Shown: piece after piece, positions 1 through 10,922 of the stretch | Numbering within the stretch: position 1 is the stretch's first letter | How the letters are laid out: each line of letters begins with the position of its first letter | NCBI GenBank assembly: GCA_036924085.1 | Contig: JAVGWX010000007.1 | Span: 102,346,736 to 102,410,735 of the forward strand | Source of the DNA: Ariolimax columbianus | Lineage: Eukaryota; Mollusca; Gastropoda; Stylommatophora; Arionidae | Length of the DNA stretch: 64,000 bases | Reading direction: 5' to 3' | Notes under the pieces: model-generated | Told to the model about the DNA's origin: nothing | The model's input: the letters and a program-made list of their open reading frames with translations, nothing else | Database searches by the model: none | Translations under genes and position numbers: made by a program

Positions 1-835
1 ACCCAAACCGCTACTGTGTGTTTTTGCTCCTGGTAGGCATCTTCTATTTCCTGGGCTATGAGGATGACCTGGTCCTCAGTGGATCTGTGGTGTCTAAAGC
101 CTGCTTGCTGTGGAATTAGTATGTGTTTTTCTTCCAGATGTCACATCAGTCTGGCGTTTATCATACGTTCCATCAGTTTGCCTACACAGCTCAGTAGGCT
201 GATAGGCCTGTATCCATTTGGATCTGTTTTAATTTTTCCTTTCTTTGGTACTGGTACAAGTACTGCGTCTTTCCATGCCTGAAGTACAATACCCCTTTTC
301 CAGCTTTGGTTCAGGACTGATAGAAATTTCCTCTTTGCTGTTTGGCCCAGCCCCATCAGCATTTCCTTTGTTATCCCATCTTTTCCGGGAGATTTCCTTT
401 TCTTTGACGTTCTCTTGGCCTCTTCCATTTCATTCATTGTTAATTTTGCCATCATATGCTCTTCTGGTGCCATATTGATGTTGTCGTGCCCCTTTTGCTC
501 TTCACTAATGTCTGTATGCCTATCTGCAGGGACATCAATGTGGTTTGCTCTGGCATAATGTTCAACAAAGGCGTTTGCTGCTTTTTTTTTCCAGTGAGCA
601 TGTTGTCACCCTGCTTGATGGCAATTTTTTTGTTTTAGGGAGTTTCGTCATTCATGGCTCTGATTAACTTCCATAGTTTGTTTCCATCTTTATCTACATT
701 GAGGCTTTCTGTTTTGTTTTTTCCAGCTTTCTCTTGTTGTTTGGTTTAGAGTGTATTTGTATTTGGAGTTCATTTAAGTGATCACTGATGTTGGTTCCCT
801 CGTCAATTATTCTTGGCTTTCTTACATATTGTGTG
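1..835 (-). mobile_element. I/Jockey-like LINE fragment, N-terminal half of reverse transcriptase, cut by the window edge
   Basis: Read on the minus strand, this encodes the linker and first RT blocks of a non-LTR retrotransposon. About 705-650 reads DGNKLWKLIRAMNDE, 575-475 reads FVEHYARANHIDVPADRHT, and 473-141 holds KSPGKDGITKEML, the basic PKKGK stretch and YRPISLLSCVGKLMERM. An in-frame TGA at 143-141 interrupts the frame, which then continues HLEEKHILIPQQAGFRHHRS and STEDQVILIAQEIEDAY to the window edge. Another stop and a frame change lie near 630-580. The catalytic aspartates lie beyond position 1. The element is therefore a dead copy read toward lower coordinates. Blocks of this type (SPGxDGIT, YRPISLLS) are shared by I and Jockey-like LINEs. 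The weakest part is the 5' boundary; 705-835 looks like a more diverged part of the same linker. Confidence 0.85.
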
Positions 836-1542
836 TATATATGTGATAAACAGTAAAGGGAATAGTACCCAACCTTGCCGTACACCGGTCCCAATATGAC
901 ATTTTGTTGGAATATCCTGCGTTTGTTCTTACAGTACATTGGCTAATCACATAAAGACGTTTACGTAGATTGGTCAAATGTTTTTTTTTCACCCCATAAT
1001 AATCTTGGGCGTAGTATGTATTTCCAGTATTTTACATAATATCTTTCCAGTTTGGCTAAGAAATGATATTCCTCTATTCGTGTACTAAACTTGGAAATTT
1101 TTCATTTTAATTTAGCAACAAATGCCAAAACGGCAACTTTTGACAATTTAAATATTACGTGAAATCTTCCAGCGACCAACATGGTACTCTCCTTTGTTAC
1201 AATCTTTTGTATGCCGGAAAATGTATATGCTAAATTGTGAGTGCCATTGTGGGCAAAAGAAATAAAAAGTAGAGGCTGTTCTGGTAATGGGTCACAATCA
1301 TAGACATTACAGAAATGTCGAATATAAAAATGATCAAACCTGCCACGTTATTTTCGGTCCTACGGATATTAATATAAGAGATATACTTAATGGCTCAGTG
1401 ATCGCACAAATACTTCTTGTGTTTCTTGTTATAACTGGCCTACTATGACTCACAAGTGTAACAGACTAACTATTCTTGTTACTTTACTGGTCACGAAAAC
1501 CAAATTAACCTGCATGTTACAGTGCTATCCTTCTTACCATCG
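836..1542. other. Unassigned spacer
   Basis: AT-rich sequence between the LINE relic and the first minisatellite. I see no coding region, tandem repeat or element end that I recognise. Confidence 0.5.
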
Positions 1543-3261
1543 CTCTTACACTCACACTTTCACTGTGACCTATAGTGGCTTATCTCACTTCTCTTACACT
1601 TTCACTGTGACCTATAGTGGCTTATCTCACTTCTCTTACACTTTCACTGTGACCTATAGTGGCTTATCTCACTTCTCTTACACTTTCACTGTGACCTATA
1701 GTGGCTTATCTCACTTCTCTTACACTTTCACTGTGACCTATAGTGGCTTATCTCACTTCTCTTACACTTTCACTGTGACCTATAGTGGCTTATCTCACTT
1801 CTCTTACACTTTCACTGTGACCTATAGTGGCTTATCTCACTTCTCTTACACTTTCACTGTGACCTATAGTGGTTTATCTCACTTCTCTTACACTTTCACT
1901 GTGACCTATAGTGGTTTATCTCACTTCTCTTACACTTTCACTGTGACCTATAGTGGCTTATCTCACTTCTCTTACACTTTCACTGTGACCTATAGTGGCT
2001 TATCTCACTTCTCTTACACTTTCACTGTGACCTATAGTGGTTTATCTCACTTCTCTTACACTTTCACTGTGACCTATAGTGGCGTATCTCACTTCTCTTA
2101 CACTTTCACTGTGACCTATAGTGGCTTATCTCACTTCTCTTACACTTTCACTGTGACCTATAGTGGCTTATCTCACTTCTCTTACACTTTCACTGTGACC
2201 TATAGTGGTTTATCTCACTTCTCTTACACTTTCACTGTGACCTATAGTGGCTTATCTCACTTCTCTTACACTTTCACTGTGACCTGTAGTGGCTTATCTC
2301 ACTTCTCTTACACTTTCACTGTGACCTATAGTGGTTTATCTCACTTCTCTTACACTTTCACTGTGACCTATAGTGGCTTATCTCACTTCTCTTACACTTT
2401 CACTGTGACCTATAGTGGCTTATCTCACTTCTCTTACACTCACACTTTCACTGTGACCTATAGTGGCTTATCTCACTTCTCTTACACTTTCACTGGGACC
2501 TGTAGTGGCTTATCTCACTTCTCTTACACTTTCACTGTGACCTATAGTGGTTTATCTCACTTCTCTTACACTTTCACTGTGACCTATAGTGGCTTATCTC
2601 ACTTCTCTTACACTTTCACTGTGACCTATAGTGGTTTATCTCACTTCTCTTACACTTTCGCTGTGACCTATAGTGGCTTATCTCACTTCTCTTACACTTT
2701 CACTGTGACCTATAGTGGCTTATCTCACTTCTCTTACACTTTCACTGTGACCTATAGTGGCTTATCTCACTTCTCTTACACTTTCACTGTGACCTATAGT
2801 GGCTTATCTCACTTCTCTTACACTTTCACTGTGATCTATAGTGGCTTATCCTCACTTCTCTTACACTTTTACTGTGACCTATAGTGGCTTATCTCACTTC
2901 TCTTACACTTTCACTGTGACCTATAGTGGCTTATCTCACTTCTCTTACACTTTCACTGTGACCTATAGTGGCTTATCTCACTTCTCTTACACTCACACTT
3001 TCACTGTGACCTATAGTGGCTTATCTCACTTCTCTTACACTTTCACTGTGACCTATAGTGGCTTATCTCACTTCTCTTACACTTTCACTGTGACCTATAG
3101 TGGCTTATCTCACTTCTCTTACACTCACACTTTCACTGTGACCTATAGTGGCTTATCTCACTTCTCTTACACTCACACTTTCACTGGGACCTATAGTGGC
3201 TTATCTCACTTCTCTTACACTCACACTTTCACTGTGACCTATAGTGGTTTATCTCACTTCT
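1543..3261. repeat. 42-bp minisatellite, about 40 copies
   Basis: The unit contains TTCACTGTGACCTATAGTGG followed by CTTATCTCACTTCTCTTACA and repeats every 42 bp. Units are near identical; recurrent variants are a C/T at the GGC/GGT position and a 48-bp form with an extra CACTCA-type hexamer (near 2440, 2990, 3120, 3170 and 3220), which clusters toward the 3' end. Because 42 and 48 are both multiples of three, the plus strand stays open for 479 codons (1445-2884) and again for 172 codons (2841-3359), with the 14-residue period FTVTYSGLSHFSYT. The single frame break is a one-base insertion plus a C-to-T change near 2835-2850. I regard the ORF as a by-product of unit length. Confidence 0.95.
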
Positions 3262-4699
3262 TGCAGTTATTTTTCATTCATTACATCAAGACAGAAAACA
3301 CTAAGACTGATGTGAAAAATAAAACGCAAGATAATTCATCAATTACAAATCATGACTAAAAATAACCGTGACTAAATCTTTGCAGCTCATGGGTTGTCAG
3401 TACGAGCTGGTGGGAGCCCCTGGATCTGTCATACAGTTCTCGTGTATGTTTTATGCTGCTTACATTACCTACACATTACCTACGCATTACAGTCAGACTT
3501 ACACAACTATTTAATCTCGTGGTCTTCTAGTGCACTTCGGCAGTTGGCGAGATTGTTGGTCTCCGACGGTCTGCTATCTTCTGTCGTCGGAACAAAAGCT
3601 TCTCAACAAGGTGTGTGGGTGTGCTTCCTGAGGAGCCTTAAGGTACACCTGACTTTCTATCAGGGGCATATTACCGACACCTCTGACCAATTTGATTCAG
3701 ATAACATTTTCTGATGTAACCAGACATGAGCAGTTATCCGGAGAAACTTCGTGACTGTTCTTGTATGTGTTCCTCTTACACCTTTGTTTGTTGTCAGTTC
3801 AGTGGACCATCAAGAACTAGTATCCGTGACATGAACATCCGACAATTCTCACAAACCGTGTCCTCTTCTGCCTCAGTAAACTGACTCAGCCTATTGTTAT
3901 TTCCAGCACACTCAAGAGCAAAGCGCGTGGAATGTCCAGCATTGTTGTCGTGTCGCTGAGGTTTACTCACTGTCCATTCCATTCGGCAATCGAACTTGTC
4001 CATGAAATACTCAGTGGTGAACCTCCCGCCAAGCTCTGCCTGAAATCAATCATGAAATCAATCATGCCTCTTGCTTGATTGGCTCCTACGCGCCACCCTA
4101 ACAGTCGCTGATCATGAGGCACTTCTGTCCCTACTCTGTTGCCCAGCGAGTCACTCGAATCACTAAAGTACCTGCAATAATTGTCAGTCTAACAGGTCCC
4201 TCCTCCTCCTCCTCCTATTCACCCTTATCAATCTCATAGTCACAGTTTGTCCCCAACTTCCTACGTCGCACACATCCCCCCACTCTCTGTTTGTGTATCT
4301 AGCTATGATAGCAAATGGGCTGTTTCAGTACCTCAATCTTTGACAACAGTCTCCAATTTACCACGGTAAATATTTCTCATCCCTGGTTGAGTTGCAAATC
4401 AAAACCCGACCATGTCAATAAATGCACGACGTGCGTGACGTTTGTTTGAACTGTCCGCACCTTATGCTGAAATATCGTATTATTTTCCCAGCTTATTTCT
4501 GCTCTCCGAGTCTAAGTTGCAAGTCACAACTCCTATGCTCCATACATGTAATTTCACATACTGTGTCTCTGACACATGCAACTGTTACACAAGTTCCTGG
4601 CCACTTCCTCGTAATGGCTTCTAACTCAAATCATACATCGCCGACATACATCATGTCTGGGTTTGGTTGGGTTCGTTGATTGCTTTTGTTTGTTTTTTT
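3262..4699. other. Unassigned spacer with a short (TCC)n tract
   Basis: Contains a small (TCC)n tract at about 4199-4216. Several short ORFs exist (for example 3394-3714) but none shows a recognisable domain, splice context or compositional sign of coding. Confidence 0.5.
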
Positions 4700-4702
4700 T
4701 TA

Positions 4703-4748
4703 CTTGACGAAGGCCTTGTGGCCGTAACGTAGGTTTCGATATGCTCTT
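4703..4748 (+). repeat. Dispersed motif shared with 36335-36385
   Basis: The string CTTGACGAAGGCCTTGTGG, followed by CCGTAACGTAGGTTT, recurs at about 36340 as CTTGACAAGGACCTTGTGAC and CCGTAACGAGGGTT, with a T-rich stretch in front of both. Two copies sharing about 35 alignable bases suggest the conserved core or 3' end of a dispersed element whose rest I cannot delimit. Confidence 0.5.
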
Positions 4749-4904
4749 GTCCTGGTGCAGTCGGTCACTGACCTACATCTGTCTCATCGTCTGTCAGCTC
4801 TATAAGAGTGTGAATTCATTCTTGAACTTATTGGAGAACTAAAGTAGCATGTAGTCAATCTCCAACTTGAAGTCATCAACTAAAGTAAGGACGATCGGTG
4901 ACGT

Positions 4905-5237
4905 ACGAGGCGTGTTCAAATTAAACCGGACCAAACTACAACGAGTGAACATACGTTCGATGCGCATGATGACGTCATTTTTGTTGTAAACAGCACATAC
5001 CAACCGTCAAGTTTGCAAAATTTCATTATCCTCTGACTCACAGTTTCCTCAGCAGACCGTTGAAAACATGGCGGGTGTGATACGGAATCCGTCCTGAGGT
5101 GATCAGTTCTAACAGCTGAAGGATATAGACCAGTTGACATTTTTCGCATAATTCAGGCAGTGTATGGTGACAAAAGTGTGTTGAACCCAACAGTGAAGAG
5201 CTGGACAACGATGTTTAAAGAAGGAAATCGTTAAGCA
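4905..5237 (+). mobile_element. Mariner-type DNA transposon relic, 5' end with helix-turn-helix coding start
   Basis: The element begins TACGAGGCGTGTTCAAAT, which looks like a mariner terminal repeat next to a TA target. After about 160 bases comes an ATG reading MAGVIRNPS, then a stop. Homology returns after a shift as VDIFRIIQAVYGDKS and VLNPTVKSWTTMFKEGN, then a stop at about 5235. This matches the layout of the DNA-binding HTH at the N-terminus of mariner-family transposases (xxAVYGDxxxxxxTVxxWxxxFKxG). No DDE/D catalytic core follows, so the copy is truncated and non-functional. A second copy of the same 5' end lies inverted at 60200-60487. Together the two confirm the left boundary. Confidence 0.7.
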
Positions 5238-5240
5238 GTT

Positions 5241-6209
5241 CTTCACTCTCATTGATCCATTTACAGTGGATCAGAGTACGGTGAGGTCTGTCTGAAGTAA
5301 TCGGGGGCTGGACGGTAACTCATGCCACTCACTGACAACATATCAAGGTCATGGGTTTACACCTCCAGGTGAAGCATAGGACTACCCAAACAGGTGGCAT
5401 GTATCCCAACATTTACAGAGGCGGTTTCAATATGAACTATTTTGCATGATGATGTTTCTAGCGTCATGTACAATTCTCTTTAGTTGGCTTTTTCAATATG
5501 TTTGAAATGGCACTATGTTTTTCAACCAAGATTTCACTTGCATGAGCATTTCATTACTCTGTTGTCAAACATACACAATAGACTCGAATCCGGTGCCTTC
5601 AAAACGTATGTTCACGATACCACCCAAGCCAGCCACGCACGTGCTCCCAGAAAACGAGGCTAAAACACAATGACAGGTTATTTGTAACAACTCTGTAAGC
5701 GGGAACTGTTCATTTGTTTCGGCCTGTTTCTGTCTAAGCACACACAATAACAGCGTCTTTTATCTCTGGTGAAAACTTGCCAGATGTCGAAACAAGATTT
5801 GCGCCAAATTTACAAACAGTTTTTGAGAATTAAATAAAAGGCGAACATGGCAGACGGCAGCATGAGCTTCGTTTGACTAAGACAGCAAACTACAGGGATC
5901 TATCGATAGTCTCCTTGAACAAGACCAGAGTTTGATCTTCTAGCGGAGAACAGGTTATGCTCCTCTCAAACAAAACTATCAATAGAATACATCCCACTTC
6001 GTGAACCAAGTTGCACATTCTGTCGCGGTGACGAGGTATCACCTAAGCACCTATTCACTCTGTGGCCACCGAAACCAGCTGCTCAACCCGCACCTCATCA
6101 TATACAAAACAATTTTGTCACCATGACAGTACCTTGGGAAGGAGCAGCACCTGTCCGGGGGAAACAGGACTGTCACCTGCTACAAGCTCACGACTAAAGG
6201 GGTTATATT
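5241..6209. other. Unassigned spacer
   Basis: No coding region, tandem repeat or element end that I can name. Short ORFs at 5565-5747 (minus) and 6062-6310 (plus) have no recognisable features, and the second runs into the following minisatellite. Confidence 0.5.
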
Positions 6210-6605
6210 CTCACCTTCACACAGACAACACTCTGAGGTACTCATTTCCTCTCTCACACAGACAACACTCTAAGGCGTTCATGTTCCCTGTCACACAGAC
6301 AACGCTCTGAGGCGGTCATGTTCCCTGTCACACAGACAACGCTCTGAGGCGTTCATGTTCCCTGTCACACAGACAACGCTCTGAGGCGTACATGTTCCCT
6401 GTCACACAGACAACGCTCTGAGGCGTTCATGTTCCCTGTCACACAGACAACGCTCTGAGGCGGTCATGTTCCCTGTCACACAGACAACGCTCTGAGGCGT
6501 TCATGTTCCCTGTCACACAGACAACGCTCTGAGGCGTACATGTTCCCTGTCACACAGACAACACTTTAAAATGTTCATGTTATCCCTCACAAAGATAACA
6601 CTCTT
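6210..6605. repeat. 37-bp minisatellite, about 10 copies
   Basis: The unit contains TGTCACACAGACAACGCTCT and then GAGGCGTTCATGTTCCC. Central units are almost identical; those at both edges (6210-6260 and 6560-6605) are diverged, as expected if homogenisation is strongest in the middle of the array. Confidence 0.93.
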
Positions 6606-7374
6606 CGCTATGGGAATTACAAAGAAAAGGTATTGTAATCGAGCAGACGACCATTGATCCTCACAATTTCCGGTTTCAATTGTTTGTTTTCATTGCTAGC
6701 GTTGACTTTTTTCTGTAATAGGTCATGTCAAACAGTCCAGAATGTTCCGCATTTGCTGCATCCCTTCTTTCCAGCATAGTTACCTGTTGTTACAGGTTGC
6801 TGTAGCCCGCCTCTTCTCATAACATGTCCACAAACGAACACTTCCTTACCCCAATGTCTGTAATTAGTGCCTTTAGCTTAAACCTTCTCCAAACAGTAAT
6901 TAAAGTCACGAGAAAGAAAGTGACATGACAGCCTATATTTTATTTCCCATAACTTATCCCAGGAGGTTATCAGGACGTTTAACTACCTCATTCTTCACTT
7001 GGAGGTGGGAGGAGGTGGGGAGGGGAGGGAGGGAGAATAATAATGGAAATACTAATAGCATGTTCTCCTGGGAATGAGCCAAACAGGTGCCGCCATCTTG
7101 AAAACTGTCTGGTAATCGGAAATGGCAGCAGCCAGAGCCACGTGGTTTCATAATGTTACCAGGATACTACAATCGATACAATTGGATGAGGGTAGTCAGA
7201 CAATACTACCGGTTCCATCTTCAGTATTTGAATACTCGTGTAGAGGACTTGTGTCTACTAGGTCATACAATTTTACAGTTTGAATAAATCCCACATTCTG
7301 TGTAACAGAGGGATGTGGTTCCATCCTTTCTCTGCTTGTGGTCTACGGGAACAAGACTTAGCAATTCGTGTATT
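6606..7374. other. Unassigned spacer
   Basis: Contains a short G-rich GGGAGGAGGTGGGG-type tract near 7005-7035. No gene or element recognised. Confidence 0.5.
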
Positions 7375-7955
7375 CCTAAATCTTGTATGGAGAGGGAAGG
7401 TTTGTATTCGTTAATCTTGTATGGAGAGGGAAGGTTTGTATTCCTTAATCTTGTATGGAGAGGGAAGGTTTGTATTCCTCAATCTTGTATGGAGAGGGAA
7501 GGTTTGTATTCCTTAATCTTGTATGGAGAGGAAAAGGTTTGTATTCCTTAATATTGTATGGAGAGGGAAGGTTTGTATTCCTTAATCTTGTATGGAGAGG
7601 GAAGGTTTGTATTCCTTAATCTTGTATGGAGAGGGAAGGTTTGTATTCCTTAATCTTGTATGGAGAGGGAAGGTTTGTATTCCTTAATCTTGTATGGAGA
7701 GGGAAGGTTTGTATTCCTTAATCTTGTATGGAGAGGGAAGGTTTGTATTCCTTAATCTTGTATGGAGAGGCAAGGCTTGTATTCCTTAATCTTGTATGGA
7801 GAGGGAAGGTTTGTATTCCTTAATCTTGTATGGAGAGGGAAGGTTTGTATTCCTTAATCTTGTATGGAGAGGGAAGGTTTCTTTTCCTTAGTCTTGCATC
7901 TAGAGCGAAAATTTGTTTTTTTTTAAATCTTGAATGGAGAGGGAAGATTCGTATT
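7375..7955. repeat. 34-bp minisatellite, left part (about 16 copies)
   Basis: The unit contains CTTGTATGGAGAGGGAAGGT and TTGTATTCCTTAAT. The last two units (7890-7955) are strongly diverged. The array stops abruptly at the CR1 fragment beginning about 7957 and resumes beyond it, so it is older than that insertion. Confidence 0.95.
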
Positions 7956-7956
7956 T

Positions 7957-9027
7957 AACTTAACGTCTGCATCCCGCTTTAGAAGACTGCTGAGTATGTA
8001 CGCAATCAGTTTCATTTACATTACATTGCTCTAAAAGCTATGTGCATCCAATCTTTTCTTAAATGCATTAATTGTCCCTGCCTCCACTACTTCCTGTGGC
8101 AATGCATTCCACGAATTCACCACTCTCTGACTAAAACTATATTTTCTAATATCGAATCTGGACCTTTCTTTAGTTAATTTATAGATATGCTCTCTTGTTC
8201 TTGTAGGTAGTTGTATTTTGAAGAAAAAAGAACTTGTTATAGTCTAAATTATCAGTTCCTTTCGATTATCTTATAAACCTGTATTAAGTCACCACGAATT
8301 CTTCTCTCCTCTAGACACTGTAGGCCGGTTTATCTGAGTCTTTTCCTATAACTGTAATTTTGGAATTCCAGTATCAGCTTTGTCGCTCTTTTTTGTATCC
8401 TTTCCAGCATGTTTATATCTCCACTACGATAAGGACTCCACACCTGTACACAGTACTCCAATCTAGGTCTAAGTAATACTTTATATAGTTTGACTATCAC
8501 TTCCTTGCTCCTATGTTTATTATTTCTTTTTATCATACCTAGCATTACATGTGCCTTTCTCACTGCTACCTGAACTTGCTCACTCACCTTTCCTGTATGA
8601 TCTATTATAACCCCTAGGTCCTTTTCCTTTTCTATCTTTCTAATATTGTTCTCGCCGATTCTGTAACTATATCCATATTGGATCTACCCATGTGGATGAC
8701 AGTACATTTATCTACATTAAACTCCATTTGCCAGCTTACAGACCATTCTAGAATTTTATCTAAATCCGACCTCAATATATCCACTTCTGCTTTAGATGAG
8801 ACACTGCTGCATAGTTTTGTGTCATCAGTTAATTTTGCAATAATTGATCCCACATCAATGTTCAAATCGATTATAAATATCAAGAACAAAATTTTTCCCA
8901 AAACCGAGCCCTGTGGCACTCCACTATTCACTTCATACCACTCAGAGTACTCCTTATCTATGCCCACTCTCTGCCTTCTTCCCGTTAACTAATTTTCAAT
9001 CCATTTGGCAACTTCCCTGCCTATTCC
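7957..9027 (-). mobile_element. CR1-like LINE, RT C-terminal half and 3' end, inserted in the 34-bp array
   Basis: On the minus strand, translation from 9027 downward gives GIGREVAKWIEN, RRQRVGIDKEYSEWYEV, SGVPQGSVLGKILFLIF and AKLTDDTKLCSSVSS. It continues with the thumb and C-terminal region (about 8587-8330: RKAHVMLGMIKRNNK, YKVLLRPRLEYCVQVW, ERIQKRATKLI). The 3' end reads ACGTTAAGTTAAA at 7968-7956. The canonical F-A-D-D catalytic box is altered to L-T-D-D and there are frameshifts, so the copy is dead. The same family is present at 57063-58505 (best copy), 43604-44044 and 59459-59890. It is truncated at the 5' end, starting inside the RT. Confidence 0.9.
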
Positions 9028-9062
9028 TTAATCTTGTATGGAGAGTGACGTTTATATTTTAT
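9028..9062. repeat. Stranded single unit of the 34-bp minisatellite
   Basis: CCTTAATCTTGTATGGAGAG reappears between the CR1 fragment and the SINE, proving that both inserted into a formerly continuous array. Confidence 0.85.
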
Positions 9063-9065
9063 AAT

Positions 9066-9325
9066 GTGAGGATGGCGTGGGTTAGTGGTTAAGTGACACG
9101 GCTCCCAACCCGAAGGTGCTGGTTTCGATCCCCATCCCAGCACCGGCCGTTACCCCGGGGAAGCAACACCTTAGAAAATGCAGGAGGAAGCAGTACCTTA
9201 CATAAAATGAATGCTGAAGTCGGATGCACTGGGCCGACAGACGCAAAATAAAAACCGCAGTGCAACGTACACCGCCTTGGGGAATTGAGAAATAAGGCGA
9301 ACGCAAAACAACAACAAAAAATTGG
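9066..9325 (+). mobile_element. tRNA-derived SINE
   Basis: The head has RNA polymerase III internal promoter signals: an A-box-like TGGCGTGGGTTAGTGG at about 9073 and a B box GGTTTCGATCC at about 9120, the latter flanked by GTGCTG and CAGCACC, which can pair as a tRNA T-arm-like stem. The body then contains ATGCTGAAGTCGGATGCACT and GGGCCGACAGACGCAAAATA, which aligns with the 3' half of the other SINEs here (27408, 30700, 51195 and 56110). The tail is A-rich, (CAA)n-like, ending near 9320. It sits inside the 34-bp minisatellite, which resumes at about 9338. I could not define a target-site duplication. Confidence 0.75.
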
Positions 9326-9337
9326 GTTTTTAGATAT

Positions 9338-10475
9338 CTCTTAATCTTGTATAGAGAGGGTGGTTTGTATTCCTTAATCTTGTATGACGGTGGGTGGTTT
9401 GTATTCCTTAATCTTGTATAGAGAGGGTGGTTTGTATTCCTTAATCTTGTATGGAGAGGGAAGGTTTGTATTCCTTAATCTGATATGGAGAGGGAAGGTT
9501 TGTATTCCTTAATCTGGTATGGAGAGGGAAGGTTTGTATTCCTTAATCTTGTATATAGAGGGTGGTTTGTATTCCTTAATCTTGTATGGAGAGGGAAGGT
9601 TTGTATTCCTTAATCTGGTATGGAGAGGGAAGGTTTGTATTACTTAATCTGGTATGGAGAGGGAAGGTTTGTATTCCTTAATCTTGTATAGAGAGGGTGG
9701 TTTGTATTCCTTAATCTTGTATGGAGAGGGAAGGTTTGTATTCCTTAATCTGGTATGGAGAGGGAAGATTTGTATTCCTTAATCTTGTATAGAGAGGGTG
9801 GTTTGTATTCCTTAATCTTGTATGGAGAGGGAAGGTTTGTATTCCTTAATCTTGTAATGAGAGGGAAGGTTTGTATTCCTTAATCTTGTATAGAGAGGGT
9901 GGTTTGTATTCCTTAATCTTATATGGAGAAGGAAGGTTTGTATTCCTTAATCTTGTATGGAGAGGGAAGGTTTTGTATTCCTTAATCTTGTATGGAGAGG
10001 GTGGTTTGTATTCCTTGATCTTGTGTGGAGAGGGAAGGTTTGTATTCTTTAATCTGGTATGGAGAGGGAAGGTTTGTATTCCTTAATTTTGTATAGAGAG
10101 GGAAGGTTTGTGTTCCTTAATCTGGTATGGAGAGGGAAGGTTTGTATTCCTTAATCTTGTATAGAGAGGGTAGTTTGTATTCCTTAATCTTATATGGAGA
10201 GGGAAGGTTTGTATTCCTTAATCTTGTATAGAGAGGGAAGGTTTGTATTCCTTAATCTTGTATAGAGAGAGTGGTTTGTATTCCTTAATCTTGTATAGAG
10301 AGGGTGGTTTGTATTCCTTAATCTTGTATAGAGAGGGTGGTTTGTATTCCTTAATCTTGTATAGAGAGGGTGGTTTGTATTCCTTAATCTTGTATGGAGA
10401 GGGAAGGCTTATAGTCATTAATCTTATATGGAGAGGGAAGGCCTATATTCCTTAATCTTGTATAGAGAGAGGCGA
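9338..10475. repeat. 34-bp minisatellite, right part (about 33 copies)
   Basis: Same family as 7375-7955 but more mixed: two unit types alternate irregularly, one with GGAGAGGGAAGG and one with AGAGAGGGTGG (33 bp), plus a CTGGTATGG variant. A run of about five AGAGAGGGTGG units at 10255-10390 gives the 66-codon minus ORF at 10218-10418; I treat that as a by-product of the array. Confidence 0.95.
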
Positions 10476-10734
10476 GAGTTTAATGTGACTAGAACTTTCT
10501 TTCAAACCCAAACAACGTCTCCTCTTTGATTAGACTTGGTTTCTGCGTGAATGGCACTGTCACGAGTTGGAGGTTCTTCTACAATCATGAGCTTATAAAA
10601 TACTGTTCATCTCCTTTTAGGACAGGCTTCCAGTGTTGTAGGGGACTCATTTTTGTCTCAGTCGCTTATCAGCGCTAAAACAACATAAAGATGAAAGTCT
10701 CGAGCAATAAACGATCGCACTGACACAAGATCCC

Positions 10735-10922
10735 ACACATCTGAAGGGCTAACAGCAAGATCCCACACAGCTGAAGGGCTAACAGCAAGATCCCACACAG
10801 CTGAAGGGCTAACAACAAGATCTCACACAGCTGAAGGGCTAACAACAAGATCTCACACAGCTGAAGGGCTAACAGCAAGATCTCACACCGCTGAAGGGCT
10901 AACAGTAAGATCTCACACAAGG
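10735..10922. repeat. 30-bp minisatellite, about 6-7 copies
   Basis: The unit contains CTGAAGGGCTAACAGCAAGA and TCCCACACAG. Its length is a multiple of three, which explains the 81-codon minus-strand ORF over it. Confidence 0.92.

Noticed and set aside
3394..3714. 106-codon ORF after the first minisatellite
   Set aside because: No domain, codon or splice evidence; length is expected by chance in 64 kb.
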